From positions 38,071-102,070 of the forward strand of contig NZ_VTQX01000015.1 of the NCBI RefSeq assembly GCF_008764295.1: a stretch of 64,000 bases of DNA, in the 5' to 3' direction. Position numbers and translations under genes: made by a program. A model generated the notes under the pieces. It had not been told where the DNA came from and did not search any database. It worked only from the letters and a program-made list of their open reading frames with translations. Positions 42,236-51,254 of the stretch are shown here, piece after piece. Numbering within the stretch: the first letter of the stretch is position 1; each line of letters starts with the position of its first letter. The stretch comes from Bacillus methanolicus (lineage in GTDB: Bacteria > Bacillota > Bacilli > Bacillales > Cytobacillaceae).

Positions 42236-42563
42236 TATGTATATCCTCCTTAGTTCAGATATCTTTATTTTGAGACTTTTTTTATCCTATCGCAAGTAAT
42301 AAGCGTGTCCCGCTCTAAATCATAAGTTCAATAAAAAAAATACAAATTTTTGCTAAACTCCGTTATACTTATTATCTAGAGGGGGTGCTACTGATGGAGA
42401 ATCGTTTAAGATTGTCTAGTTCTTCTTTCACTCATGCAAAGCCTATTATTGGAAAGGCGATACTTTGCATGGGGCGAAACCTTTAAGTTTATCGCTGCGC
42501 TAGCTTTTCTAATATTTTGGCTTTGCACCTTATTTCAAACTCAAAATAAGGAGCGAGCGAAAA
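42236..42563 (+). promoter_or_regulatory. Leader region of the CD3324-family gene with alternative pairings
   Basis: Contains a 30-codon ORF (42394-42486). CATGCAAAG (42433-42441) pairs with CTTTGCATG (42463-42471); the overlapping GCAAAGCC (42436-42443) can instead pair with GGCTTTGC (42519-42526). CCTTATTT (42528-42535) pairs with AAATAAGG (42544-42551), which masks the ribosome site AAGGAG (42548-42553). The layout suggests translational attenuation. Confidence 0.5.
42394..42486 (+). CDS. Possible 30-codon leader peptide
   Basis: ATG 42394 follows GAGGGGGTG by seven bases and the frame codes for 30 residues rich in Ser, Lys and Arg. It crosses both arms of a hairpin whose left arm can also pair near the ribosome site of the next gene. 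It may be a regulatory leader peptide rather than a functional protein. No known family. Confidence 0.4.
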   Translation: MENRLRLSSSSFTHAKPIIGKAILCMGRNL

Positions 42564-42848
42564 TTGAAATATACAAACGCCAAGAACGTGTTACCTGAAA
42601 AGCTAATTTCAGAAATTCAAAAATATATCCAGGGAGAAACACTCTATATCCCTAAGCAAGAACAAGAGTACCAAAAATGGGGGACGGCAAGTGGCAGCAG
42701 AAAAATGCTCGACCGTCGCAATGCTGCAATTAAAGAGTCCTATCGTAATGGCTGCAGCATCGAACAATTAGCTGAGGAATATTTTCTTTCAACAGAAACG
42801 ATTAAAAAAATTATCTATTCATATAGAACAACTAAACGACACGGATGA
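42564..42848 (+). CDS. CD3324-family HTH protein
   Basis: A 94-residue protein of the Firmicute CD3324 family. The first half (LPEKLISEIQKYIQGETLYIPKQEQEYQKWG) is the family's conserved segment, the second a helix-turn-helix like those of Mor-type activators (NGCSIEQLAEEYFLSTETIKKIIYSY). It probably binds DNA. The start is TTG 42564, ten bases after an AAGGAG that can be hidden in a hairpin. Targets unknown. Confidence 0.8.
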   Translation: MKYTNAKNVLPEKLISEIQKYIQGETLYIPKQEQEYQKWGTASGSRKMLDRRNAAIKESYRNGCSIEQLAEEYFLSTETIKKIIYSYRTTKRHG

Positions 42849-42935
42849 AATATGGATTCATCCGTGTTCTTTTAGGTAAAAAATAATTCTCATTCATTCT
42901 CTCCATTTTAAAAGACAGTCTTCTTCTTTAAAATA

Positions 42936-43000
42936 GGTTTTGTTAGATGCTAGTGTTGATTTTGACCTATTTTCAGCATACGTGTGAAATTAAGGATTCA
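42936..43000 (-). repeat. Partial copy of the MITE-like repeat
   Basis: GGTTTTGTTAGATGCTAGTG and the following TTGATTTT match the right terminus of the element at 6611-6749 in reverse complement. A hairpin CGTGTGAA/TTCATACG (42980-43003) follows, just before the FusB/FusC-type gene. Confidence 0.5.
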
Positions 43001-43047
43001 TACGGTTTAACCTTTGAAAAAGATTATTTTCAATATAGGAGAGAGAC

Positions 43048-43701
43048 ATGATGATTGAGAAATTTATAAAAAATGAACAATTTAATTTTATTAAAAAACA
43101 AGTTGCCCTAATTAAAGACAGTATTAAAAAGCATGTACCTCCAACTGTTCTAAATGCAACTATTGATTTGGCCAGTGCTAAAGCCTTGGAGTTGTTTCCA
43201 CATGCATCTGCGGAACAAATCGCTCTGCTCGACCTTTCTAAACTAAAAACAGAAGAGCAATATGAACAATATCTCCAGCAACTTTCAGCATATGTAATAG
43301 ACTTTCCTCTTATTACAGAACAACAGCTTAAAAAAATGTTTCCGAAAAGCAAAAAGCTAAAGCTTCCCGATTTAACCGATATAGCCAGAAATAGGCTCAC
43401 TTATTTAGGCTGGAACGATCTTCGTACCAACAAAAAATATCTTGTTTATGAGCTTGATGGAAAGCTCGTTGGGATTGAATGTAAAATGTCGGCAACCGAA
43501 AAAAACAATATTTGTTCCATTTGTAATAGCCATGGTGAGGTTGCCTATTTTTCCACGATCACCAAGTCAAAGAAAACCAAAAATCCTGATTATTATAAGG
43601 CAATTGGAAATCTCATTTGCACTGATAGTCAAAAATGTAACGAAAAAATTACCAACGTCGATTATCTTGAAACTTTTTTAAAGGAATCGTTGGGCATATG
43701 A
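43048..43701 (+). CDS. FusB/FusC-type EF-G-binding protein
   Basis: A 217-residue protein of the FusB/FusC family, which binds elongation factor G and frees it from fusidic-acid-stalled ribosomes. The N-terminal half is a helical bundle; the C-terminal half is a treble-clef zinc finger with CSICNSHG (about 159-162) and CTDSQKC (about 193-199). The four-Cys finger is the EF-G contact in FusB. Chromosomal homologues in Bacillaceae often occur in susceptible species, so resistance is not assured. The ATG follows AGGAG. Confidence 0.88.
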   Translation: MMIEKFIKNEQFNFIKKQVALIKDSIKKHVPPTVLNATIDLASAKALELFPHASAEQIALLDLSKLKTEEQYEQYLQQLSAYVIDFPLITEQQLKKMFPKSKKLKLPDLTDIARNRLTYLGWNDLRTNKKYLVYELDGKLVGIECKMSATEKNNICSICNSHGEVAYFSTITKSKKTKNPDYYKAIGNLICTDSQKCNEKITNVDYLETFLKESLGI

Positions 43702-43739
43702 AAAAAGGAGCTTGAATAAATCAGGCTCCTTTTTCGCTC
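43702..43739. terminator. Bidirectional terminator
   Basis: AAAAAGGAGC and GCTCCTTTTT (43704-43734) frame a loop of about 13 bases between convergent genes. Confidence 0.75.
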
Positions 43740-43741
43740 AA

Positions 43742-45346
43742 CTAGTATAACGGCACCTTCCATTTTTCATCCAGTTTATGGAAACGTGTCACGGAGATCA
43801 AATGGAGAGTAAACTCCTCTGGAACTTCCTTTAAATTATAGATAGTGAGTTCAATCGTTGTTTTGTACCTGCCGTTATCATCCTTTTCATCACTAACCCC
43901 ACTACCACCATAGGTTTGATAAGCTTTCCCGTCTTGATCGACCAGCACCCATTGTCCAAGTTCGGTGGCAGTCGCTTCTCTTCCACCCTCCATTTCGATT
44001 TTTAACATCTTTTCTTTTTTTAGCGGGATAATTGATTTCTGTAATGAATACTCATTCTCCATTTTTACTTTTTTAAGTACTATATGATTGCCTTCATATT
44101 CAAATGAAAGCGGGTTTTGTTTTTGCTCCTTTGGCTTGACAGTAATCGAAAAGTCAGCAGGAACTGTTTTTATCACACCATCCAGCACAAAAGTCAACTC
44201 TTGATCGCTTTTTTTCGGGACAAAGTATTCATTCCAGGCAACCGCTCCAAATGGAGATAAATTTTCCCCTATTCCTTGTATTAAACCGACACTATTAGGA
44301 TGCCCTTGGCCATCTAAGAATGAGTTCTGATAGTAGACCGGATTTGAATTTTGATCCTCAAGGTGATATTGAATAGCCGTTCCAAAATTCGTAAACATAT
44401 GAGCGATCTCTTTCCCAAATCGGCTCTCAAGCTTTTGAACTTCCGTTTCTACACGATTCCTTTCATCATCTGTAAAGGATGTTTCATACACAATTTCATT
44501 AGTAGATGGGGCCAAACGAACCTCCTTCAATTTCAACTCAACTCCGTCACTGCTTGTTGCGAAGTCATGGAGCGCTAACTTTTCCGTAAACTTGAGACTT
44601 TCCCTTAAATCAATCGGGATTTCTAATTCCCAATTTCCTTTTATTCCACTCAAATCGGTGACTTGAAGCTTTAATGTGAACTGTTCCAGGTCCGTATCCC
44701 GTAAGGTAAAGTCCATAATTCCATATTCCTCTTCAGAATAGCCCCAGCTGACATTTTGAACTTCAAGTCGATTGCCGTCTTTATCTAATCCATATATTTC
44801 ATACTCTGTAAAATCAGGAGCATGAATCTCACCATCTTCGTCCAATACTTGGTAAGATAATGCAATCCGAGAAGCATCCGCCACAACGTCTTCCACTTTA
44901 AAAGTCAATCCTTGATCCGTTACCTCAGCGTTAACTCTTTTCGCAAAGCCAGCATTAGAAGCCATTCTTAAACCTTCATCAACCTGTTCAGTTGAAAATA
45001 ATCCCCCTACCCATTCTGCAAAGCTAGGGTGCAATTTAGTTGTAACTCCAAAAGCTAGAAAAATGGTAGCAGCAGCGATTAAACAACGCTTCCACAATCT
45101 TCCTCGCTTTTGCTTTTGCCCTTGTTCATACGGCTCAAGATGACCGAGAACAAGCGCTTCAAAATTATCTGGTAACGTTGGATTCTTTAATGTCTCTTCT
45201 AAAAATAACGATTCTTGTTCAAGTGCCGCCACAATTGTGGCACAGTCCCTACACTTTTCTACATGAACCTCTATCTCTTTCATTTCCTCTTCTTCAAGCA
45301 GGTTATCAACATACTGGGATAACCTATCTATTACTGGACAGTTCAT
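43742..45346 (-). CDS. Anti-sigma factor with zinc finger and DUF4179 domain
   Basis: A 534-residue membrane protein. The N-terminal ZAS-type anti-sigma domain has His and Cys in HVEKCRDCATI (about 28-38). A single membrane segment (CLIAAATIFLAFGVTT, about 87-103) is followed by a large extracytoplasmic DUF4179-type domain with beta repeats. It would hold its ECF sigma factor, encoded immediately upstream with a 23-base overlap, until an envelope signal releases it. Length and layout are normal for the family. Confidence 0.88.
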   Translation of the reverse strand: MNCPVIDRLSQYVDNLLEEEEMKEIEVHVEKCRDCATIVAALEQESLFLEETLKNPTLPDNFEALVLGHLEPYEQGQKQKRGRLWKRCLIAAATIFLAFGVTTKLHPSFAEWVGGLFSTEQVDEGLRMASNAGFAKRVNAEVTDQGLTFKVEDVVADASRIALSYQVLDEDGEIHAPDFTEYEIYGLDKDGNRLEVQNVSWGYSEEEYGIMDFTLRDTDLEQFTLKLQVTDLSGIKGNWELEIPIDLRESLKFTEKLALHDFATSSDGVELKLKEVRLAPSTNEIVYETSFTDDERNRVETEVQKLESRFGKEIAHMFTNFGTAIQYHLEDQNSNPVYYQNSFLDGQGHPNSVGLIQGIGENLSPFGAVAWNEYFVPKKSDQELTFVLDGVIKTVPADFSITVKPKEQKQNPLSFEYEGNHIVLKKVKMENEYSLQKSIIPLKKEKMLKIEMEGGREATATELGQWVLVDQDGKAYQTYGGSGVSDEKDDNGRYKTTIELTIYNLKEVPEEFTLHLISVTRFHKLDEKWKVPLY

Positions 45347-45890
45347 CGAAATAACCTCCTTCTTGTTTCACCGTTTCTCTCATTTTTTTCTTAGCACGAA
45401 ACAGCTTATTTCTCACCGTAGAAAGGGGGATGTCAAGCAATTCACTTATCTCTTGATAGCTTAGCTCATTCACATACCTAAGCAGAATAATCATCCTTTC
45501 ATCTTCTGGTAAAGTCCCCACTAAACGCTCCAATTGTCTATTCTTTTCTTTTTGAAGATAGACGATCTCCGGATGATTCCCGTTTACTACATCATCTTCC
45601 TTCACCTCGGAAGACTTCATTTGATGGCTCTTTTTCCGAAATTCATCCATGCAATGGTTGATCGCAATGCGATACAACCAGCTTGAAAACGAGCCTTTTT
45701 CTTCATATTTATCTAAGCGGTGATATACCTTTATAAACACTTCTTGAACTAAATCCTGCGCGTCCGCTGGATTTTTTGTCATTCTCAAAACAGTGGCATA
45801 TAATGGGTTTTTATATTTGCGAATAAGATGAGCATATGCTTGTTTATTTCCTGCAAGAACTTCCTTAATCCAATTCAAATCCTCTTCCAT
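45324..45890 (-). CDS. ECF sigma-70 family RNA polymerase sigma factor
   Basis: A 188-residue group IV sigma factor with only regions 2 and 4. Region 2: YATVLRMTKNPADAQDLVQEVFIKVYHRL and GSFSSWLYRIAINHCMDEFRKK; region 4: LPEDERMIILLRYVNELSYQEISELLDIPLSTVRNKLFRAKKKM (parts). I start at ATG 45890, behind AAGGAGG; eight upstream codons precede the site. Paired with the anti-sigma factor downstream. I could not identify an autoregulatory ECF promoter with confidence. Confidence 0.93.
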   Translation of the reverse strand: MEEDLNWIKEVLAGNKQAYAHLIRKYKNPLYATVLRMTKNPADAQDLVQEVFIKVYHRLDKYEEKGSFSSWLYRIAINHCMDEFRKKSHQMKSSEVKEDDVVNGNHPEIVYLQKEKNRQLERLVGTLPEDERMIILLRYVNELSYQEISELLDIPLSTVRNKLFRAKKKMRETVKQEGGYFDELSSNR

Positions 45891-46050
45891 TTTGACCTCC
45901 TTACTAAAAACCATGGTTTATAGTCATATGTTATAACGAGTGATGCTCGAAAAAAATTTCGCATGAATAAAATTTTCCTTTTGGTTTTAATAGGAAACGA
46001 CAAAAAGAACAGAGATGCAAATCAAGTCTCTGTTCCTTTGATTTCTCGAC

Positions 46051-46605
46051 TTATTTACCCTTAATTTCACTTGAGTACCATTCATACAAACATGTTTCCT
46101 GATCTGTTGATTTCGCTAGCTCGTACGCTTCTTTTTCGCTTCTTTGATTAGACAATAGTTCGTAAAAAAAGCGAATAATAAAATAAAATGAAGCATCTCC
46201 ATCTATACAATCCTTTGGACCTATGTATGCTCTACAGCCAATTTTTAAAAATGCATTTGCTAATTCAGGATCTCCTAATGTACAACCATTCCCGATGACC
46301 AATTGCTTATTTAATCTGCCGTATTCGAGAATTTCTGTCGCACCAAAATTCTTTTTTGGTTCATTATCCTCATAAACCATTTCTCCAAGCTCCGGCATCA
46401 CTAATTCACCTTCAACTCCATGAAAAGAAAGAATCAAATAGTCACTTTCATTCTCCGTTATTAATTTAATGAGGTCGTTTGGACGTCCAATCCAGTATGT
46501 TATTACACGCACATTGAAAACTTCTAATCCGGAACGTATTGCCTGTGCTTCAAGAGCACTATCAGGACCGACAGCTAGTGTCACATCTATGCTCGGCATA
46601 CTCAT
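46051..46605 (-). CDS. Caspase-like (CHAT/clan CD) protein
   Basis: A 184-residue single-domain protein with the pattern of clan CD peptidases: a hydrophobic strand ending in SFHG (His62), another ending in IGNGCTLG (Cys108), then ANAFLKIGCRAYIGP and a long helix, followed by EAYELAKSTD, as in CHAT and metacaspase-like domains. His and Cys would be the catalytic dyad. No partner such as a TPR, APATPase or gasdermin is adjacent. The ATG follows GGGGGAG. The assignment rests on motif reading only. Confidence 0.6.
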   Translation of the reverse strand: MSMPSIDVTLAVGPDSALEAQAIRSGLEVFNVRVITYWIGRPNDLIKLITENESDYLILSFHGVEGELVMPELGEMVYEDNEPKKNFGATEILEYGRLNKQLVIGNGCTLGDPELANAFLKIGCRAYIGPKDCIDGDASFYFIIRFFYELLSNQRSEKEAYELAKSTDQETCLYEWYSSEIKGK

Positions 46606-46907
46606 AAAAGCTCCCCCTAATATAATCACTAGTTAAATTTTAACATTAAATTTGTTGTACTTCATTCCCCTCGTTTTTTTGTACATATTTACACCAGCAT
46701 TTGTATACTATAGAGAAGAATAGGAGTCGAAATACGTAGATGCACACACAAATTGCAATGCTTGGATGGAGGTTTTCTTGTGCTCCTCGAATAAAGAGCC
46801 TATTTCATGATAGGCAGCAAACACTTTTGTAATAAAAATCTGTGTACCGTTGGAGTATGTACACTCATAAAAACAGTGAACCACAACTATTTCTGAGCCA
46901 ACATTAA

Positions 46908-46932
46908 TGAGGGCAACCAAGTTGGTTACCCT
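46908..46932 (-). terminator. Hairpin after the DUF1540 gene
   Basis: GAGGGTAACCA and TGGTTGCCCTC, with one G-U pair and a three-base loop on the minus strand; the T tract is weak. Confidence 0.55.
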
Positions 46933-46939
46933 CTTTTCT

Positions 46940-47095
46940 TTAAACCTCGGGCTCAAATGTTTTACAATCCGTTTCCTCACTTGTAGAAGCTTTATTTCCT
47001 TTATGGCTCACTACATAGATAGCATCCGCATGACATTTGTTCCCGTGGCCCCAATACGTACAGTTGTTTACTTCACATAGAACATCTTTTGCCAA
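46940..47095 (-). CDS. DUF1540 domain small cysteine-rich protein
   Basis: A 51-residue protein with the DUF1540 pattern: VLCEVNNCTYWGHGNKCHADAIYV and TDCKTFEPE, giving Cys7, Cys12, Cys21 and Cys44, likely a zinc site. It starts at TTG 47095 behind GAGGGGGTGAG. DUF1540 proteins are small, often sporulation-associated proteins of unknown function in Firmicutes. A hairpin GAGGGTAACCA/TGGTTGCCCTC follows at about 46908-46932. Confidence 0.88.
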   Translation of the reverse strand: MAKDVLCEVNNCTYWGHGNKCHADAIYVVSHKGNKASTSEETDCKTFEPEV

Positions 47096-47171
47096 GCTAC
47101 TCACCCCCTCTCTTTATCATTCACTGAAAAGAGGAGCTAATACTTCGGTTTGAAGTGTAAGTTTTTCTATT

Positions 47172-47732
47172 TTAAGACGATAATGACAGATGATCGTAAT
47201 ACTGCTTTTTTCGGTAGAAAGATGCCAGCTTTCCTCGAAATTCTAATTGAAAATCTCTTATATCTTCAAAATCATGCGGTGCCACAAAAGAGGGGGGTTT
47301 TCTCAACTGGACAATTCCGCTATTACTTAAAGCAGTCGCGACAAATTCGGAACAAAAATAAGCATTTTTACGATGAAGTTCCTTTTTTAACATAAAAGCA
47401 AAAAGTCCGATAAAATTGTAACGATAAAGATGTTCCTGAATTTCAATTTCTTTAAGAAAGGTTTGAATTTGCTGGTACTGCCTTTCTGAAACTGTACAAC
47501 TATAAATAACACAATCTGCTTCGCGAAGGGGTCCGGTAGTAATATTCTCTTTTACAAACCCACCAATGAAAGGGTTATTTGGACGTTTCCTCCCAAAGCT
47601 ATATACTTCCGTTAAGTTTGGGTCGAGTGAAAGAGAGGCATGATTATAGGTTTTCTTTGTATAAAGTCGAATCACCCTTGTTAGAACAGTTCCAGTATCA
47701 GTTAAAAGAATATATATTTTTCTATCCTTCAT
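47172..47732 (-). CDS. YiiX/YebB-like permuted papain-fold hydrolase
   Basis: A 186-residue protein of the permuted NlpC/P60 group. The catalytic His is in YNHASLSL (about 34-41) and the Cys in YFCSEFVATAL (about 137-147), the reversed order that defines the permuted fold. It may cleave an amide or ester bond in peptides or lipids. I start at ATG 47732 after AAGGGG; further upstream codons lack a site. No signal peptide is evident. Confidence 0.75.
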   Translation of the reverse strand: MKDRKIYILLTDTGTVLTRVIRLYTKKTYNHASLSLDPNLTEVYSFGRKRPNNPFIGGFVKENITTGPLREADCVIYSCTVSERQYQQIQTFLKEIEIQEHLYRYNFIGLFAFMLKKELHRKNAYFCSEFVATALSNSGIVQLRKPPSFVAPHDFEDIRDFQLEFRGKLASFYRKKQYYDHLSLSS

Positions 47733-48068
47733 TGTAAATTCCCCTTTTAATTTTCGGACTCTGTACTTCCATATTAAAGGGAACTTACCAAACTCAATAA
47801 GCGGCTTAAGCAATAGATTACTCTAAGACTTAAGACGGATAACGAGGGTGAACGACGATTTTATCGAAATAATCCTATTGAAAAAGCTTGAACGGGACCA
47901 CGTCACCTTAAGTTACGTTCAATTTAGGCGAATGACGCTACGGTTCGGACTTTCATTCGGACTTGCCCTCGACCAATGACTTCCACTCTGACCAACTAAA
48001 ACACGATATCCTTGGATGCAAAATCACAAAAAACCGAAGGGGACAATCCCCTTCGGTTTATCAAATCA
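47733..48068. other. Intergenic region with degenerate repeat-like words and a terminator
   Basis: No gene is supported. The part at 47889-47985 contains words such as GCTTGAACGGGACC and GGTTCGGAC-TTTCATTCGGAC that resemble the 52-bp repeat unit at 37.7-38.4 kb, perhaps a decayed relative. The terminator at 48031-48059 closes the RND gene. Confidence 0.4.
48031..48059 (-). terminator. Terminator of the RND transporter gene
   Basis: AAACCGAAGGGG (48031-48042) pairs perfectly with CCCCTTCGGTTT (48048-48059); the minus strand continues into T residues. Confidence 0.88.
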
Positions 48069-51000
48069 TTAGTTTTCTTCTATTTCTTTACGATTTTTCT
48101 TGAACATTTTTGATAAAATTTCATAGACGATTGGAACGACGATCAATGTCAGTAACGTCGAGCTTGTTAAGCCTCCAATAACTGTAATTGCAAGACCTTT
48201 TGAGATAAGGCCCCCGCCGCCTGTTCCAATTGCTAACGGGATTAAGGCACCGATCGTGGCAATAGCTGTCATTAAGATTGGACGCAGACGAGTAGCCCCC
48301 GCTTCAAGAATCGCCTCACGCATTGGCATACCATCACGTTCCATATGGATGATCCGATCAACCAATACAATTGCATTGGTGACGACTATCCCAATTAACA
48401 TTAACAGTCCCATCATAACGGATACTGAAATCGTTTCTCCTGCAATCAGCAATCCGACAAATGAGCCAATAACAGCAAACGGTAATGAGAATAGGATCGC
48501 AAATGGCGCCAATCCTTCACCAAAGGTAACAACAAGAATAAAGTATACAATCGCAATCGCTGCAAGCATTGCTACACCAAGCTGCGTGAAAGTTTCCGTC
48601 ATGTCAGCGGCTACACCAGCAACATCAACACGGACTCCTTTTGGTAAGTCTAATTCATCAATTGCTTTATCAATTTCAGCTGTTGTTTTGGAAATATCCT
48701 TATCTAGAATCGTACCAGATACTGACGCATAATATTCTCCTTTGCTTCGCGCAAGGGTGTTGAGAGTGGTTCCTTCCTCAACTGTTACAAGTTCAGAAAG
48801 TGGCATCGTTGTTCCAAGTGCTGTTGGAATTTGTTGCTCTAGCATTTCTTCGATTGTTTTAGGCTGGTCTTCTTGCTCATGTTGAACGATCACCTCTAGC
48901 GTGTTTCCATCCTTTTCAATCGTTGTTAACACTTCTTTCGTATGATTAGGACTTAACATCATGACAATTTGTCCTGCCGTTAAACCATATTGAAGCAATT
49001 CATCTTGCTCCACTTTAAATGTATGTTCAACATATGCATCTTCTGCAGTTGATGATACATCCTCAAGACCGCCATTTTCGTTCATGACATCTTCAACCAT
49101 TTTCACCGCTTCGTTTAAACGGTCTAAATCTTCACTATAGAAAGTGTAGCTAACTTCATTGGTAGACATATTCATGGATGCGAAATCTTGGCTCTTCCAT
49201 TCTCCACTTTGGTCGATGTTGAACACATACTCTTCAACTTCTTCTCTAACTTCTGGGAAGTTATCCATATCTGAATCAAAGATGAGATACATTAAAGCAC
49301 CGCCAGCTCCACCACCCATCATCGCTGTCATCATATCTGCACTATCGCTGTCTGTTACGGACACTTGTAAAATATCTATGTCTTCATGCTTTAATAGTTC
49401 TTGCTCTACTTCTTCAACATTGGCTAATGTTTCATCAAGAAGCTCACCAGTTTCCGGTGTGTATGTTAAATACATCACTTTCTCTTCTTCGCTTCCCATA
49501 AAGCTAAAGCCGATTAATGGAGTTAATGCTAAGCTTCCTGCTAATAAAACAACCGCAATGATTGAAGTAATAATCTTGTGATTCAGCGATTTTTCGAGAA
49601 CCTTTTTATACCAATTGGATAATTTCCCGGAATCTTTATGGCTGCTCTCCGTTTTTTCTCCGTATAGCTTCTTCTTAAACAAAAAGTGAGAAAGTGCTGG
49701 AACAATCGTAATCGCCACAAGTAATGAAGCACCAAGGGCAAATGACATCGTTAAGGCAAATGGAACAAACAATTCACCGACCATGCCACCAACAAACACA
49801 AGTGGTGCAAAGACCGCTACTGTTACTAACGTGGACGATAAAATCGGTTTAAACATCTCTATCGTCGCTTCACGTACTAAAGCACGACCTGTCAATTTCT
49901 CCCCTTTTAAATGAAGTCGCCGGTAAATATTTTCAACAACGACAATCGAGTCATCGATGACACGGCCGATTGCTACCGTAATCGCTCCAAGGGTCATAAT
50001 GTTAAGCGTAATATCCATCCAGTTTAAAATCATTAACGCCATGAAAATCGAAACAGGAATGGACACAATGGAAATAATCGTTGATTTAAAATCTCTTAAG
50101 AACAAGAGAATAATTAAAACAGCAATTAAACCACCAAATAACGCCTTCTCTACCATCGTAATGACGGAGTCCTTAATTGGCTCCCCTTGGTCAAGAGAAA
50201 CATCGATTACAAGTCCATCAATATTTTTCATTTCTTCGTCTGCCAAATCCTTAACGGCATCAACAACATCAACAGTGTTCGCCTGTTGACCTTTTATAAT
50301 CTGAATGGCAATTGCATCTTCTCCATTTGTACGGGATACAGATTGCACTTTACCCACTAATTCAATAGTAGCAATATCGCTCAATTTCACAAATGGAAGC
50401 GGCTGCGATTCTGAAGGTGTAACAGGAATTAACATTTCCTTTAATTCTTTTTCCGTCATAAATTTACCGTCTACGGAAACTGCCTGCTCACCATCTTCAA
50501 ACTCAAATAAGCCTAATGAAACAGCCATGTCACTTGCTTGAATCATCTGTTTAACATCATCTTCTGTCAAGTCAAACTGAGCCATTTTCTCTTCATTATA
50601 GGTAAGCTCTACTTCCTCAATATGCTGACCAGTAATCGTAGCAGAAGCTACTCCATCGATCTTTTCTATTTTTGGAAGTAAAACATCTTCCACAGTGGAA
50701 GTTAATTCGACAATATCTTCAGTCTTACTGCTTACACTCAGGGCGACTACAGGCATCATATTCATGCTAATCGCTGTAATCTCCGGCTCTTGCGCACCCT
50801 CTGGTAATTCTACTGAGTCAAGAGCAGATTGAAGGGCACGTTTTGCTTCATCCATATCAATGCCATAATCATACTCTACTTGAATATTTGACATGTTAGA
50901 ATATGAATTGGAGTAAACCGATTTTACATCTTCTAGATTCTCAATCGCCCGCTCCAACGGTATGGACACATCTTCCATAACCTGCTCAGGAGTAGCACCA

Positions 51001-51158
51001 GGATATACATCCATAACCATTAAATACGGAATAGAAATATCCGGAATCGTTTCCATGTTCATTCGAGTTCCGGAATAAATACCAGAAGCAGTTATAATAA
51101 TGGTCAACAACCAAACTGCTAGTTTATTTTTCAATACAAAGTTGACTAAATTTTTCAC
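48069..51158 (-). CDS. RND-family efflux transporter permease (SwrC/YerP-like)
   Basis: A roughly 1029-residue proton-driven exporter with twelve membrane helices in two repeats, each followed by a large extracytoplasmic loop. The helix 4 proton relay is in VAIGRVIDDSIVVVENIYRRL (Asp-Asp), and the second half repeats it in GIVVTNAIVLVDRI. It resembles SwrC of B. subtilis, which exports surfactin and confers multidrug tolerance. GTG 51158 follows AGGTG; a TTG twelve codons upstream also lies in frame. No membrane fusion protein is adjacent. Divergent from a TetR gene with a shared operator. Confidence 0.9.
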   Translation of the reverse strand: MKNLVNFVLKNKLAVWLLTIIITASGIYSGTRMNMETIPDISIPYLMVMDVYPGATPEQVMEDVSIPLERAIENLEDVKSVYSNSYSNMSNIQVEYDYGIDMDEAKRALQSALDSVELPEGAQEPEITAISMNMMPVVALSVSSKTEDIVELTSTVEDVLLPKIEKIDGVASATITGQHIEEVELTYNEEKMAQFDLTEDDVKQMIQASDMAVSLGLFEFEDGEQAVSVDGKFMTEKELKEMLIPVTPSESQPLPFVKLSDIATIELVGKVQSVSRTNGEDAIAIQIIKGQQANTVDVVDAVKDLADEEMKNIDGLVIDVSLDQGEPIKDSVITMVEKALFGGLIAVLIILLFLRDFKSTIISIVSIPVSIFMALMILNWMDITLNIMTLGAITVAIGRVIDDSIVVVENIYRRLHLKGEKLTGRALVREATIEMFKPILSSTLVTVAVFAPLVFVGGMVGELFVPFALTMSFALGASLLVAITIVPALSHFLFKKKLYGEKTESSHKDSGKLSNWYKKVLEKSLNHKIITSIIAVVLLAGSLALTPLIGFSFMGSEEEKVMYLTYTPETGELLDETLANVEEVEQELLKHEDIDILQVSVTDSDSADMMTAMMGGGAGGALMYLIFDSDMDNFPEVREEVEEYVFNIDQSGEWKSQDFASMNMSTNEVSYTFYSEDLDRLNEAVKMVEDVMNENGGLEDVSSTAEDAYVEHTFKVEQDELLQYGLTAGQIVMMLSPNHTKEVLTTIEKDGNTLEVIVQHEQEDQPKTIEEMLEQQIPTALGTTMPLSELVTVEEGTTLNTLARSKGEYYASVSGTILDKDISKTTAEIDKAIDELDLPKGVRVDVAGVAADMTETFTQLGVAMLAAIAIVYFILVVTFGEGLAPFAILFSLPFAVIGSFVGLLIAGETISVSVMMGLLMLIGIVVTNAIVLVDRIIHMERDGMPMREAILEAGATRLRPILMTAIATIGALIPLAIGTGGGGLISKGLAITVIGGLTSSTLLTLIVVPIVYEILSKMFKKNRKEIEEN

Positions 51159-51205
51159 TGTTACACCTGCCCTAAATTGACTTATAAAACTCAATTATTT
51201 ATAAT

Positions 51206-51223
51206 AATGACTAGACGGTCATT
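51206..51223. promoter_or_regulatory. TetR-type operator between RND and regulator genes
   Basis: AATGACTAGACGGTCATT is an inverted repeat (AATGAC, six-base spacer, GTCATT) centred between the divergent genes. Confidence 0.75.
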
Positions 51224-51254
51224 TGTCAACGAATTAATCTAGGAGCGAACTAAA

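Noticed and set aside
46708..46980. Minus-strand frame of 90 codons starting at GTG
   Set aside because: It overlaps the well-supported DUF1540 gene in another frame, has no ribosome site, and begins upstream of that gene's hairpin. A protein here is possible but not supported.
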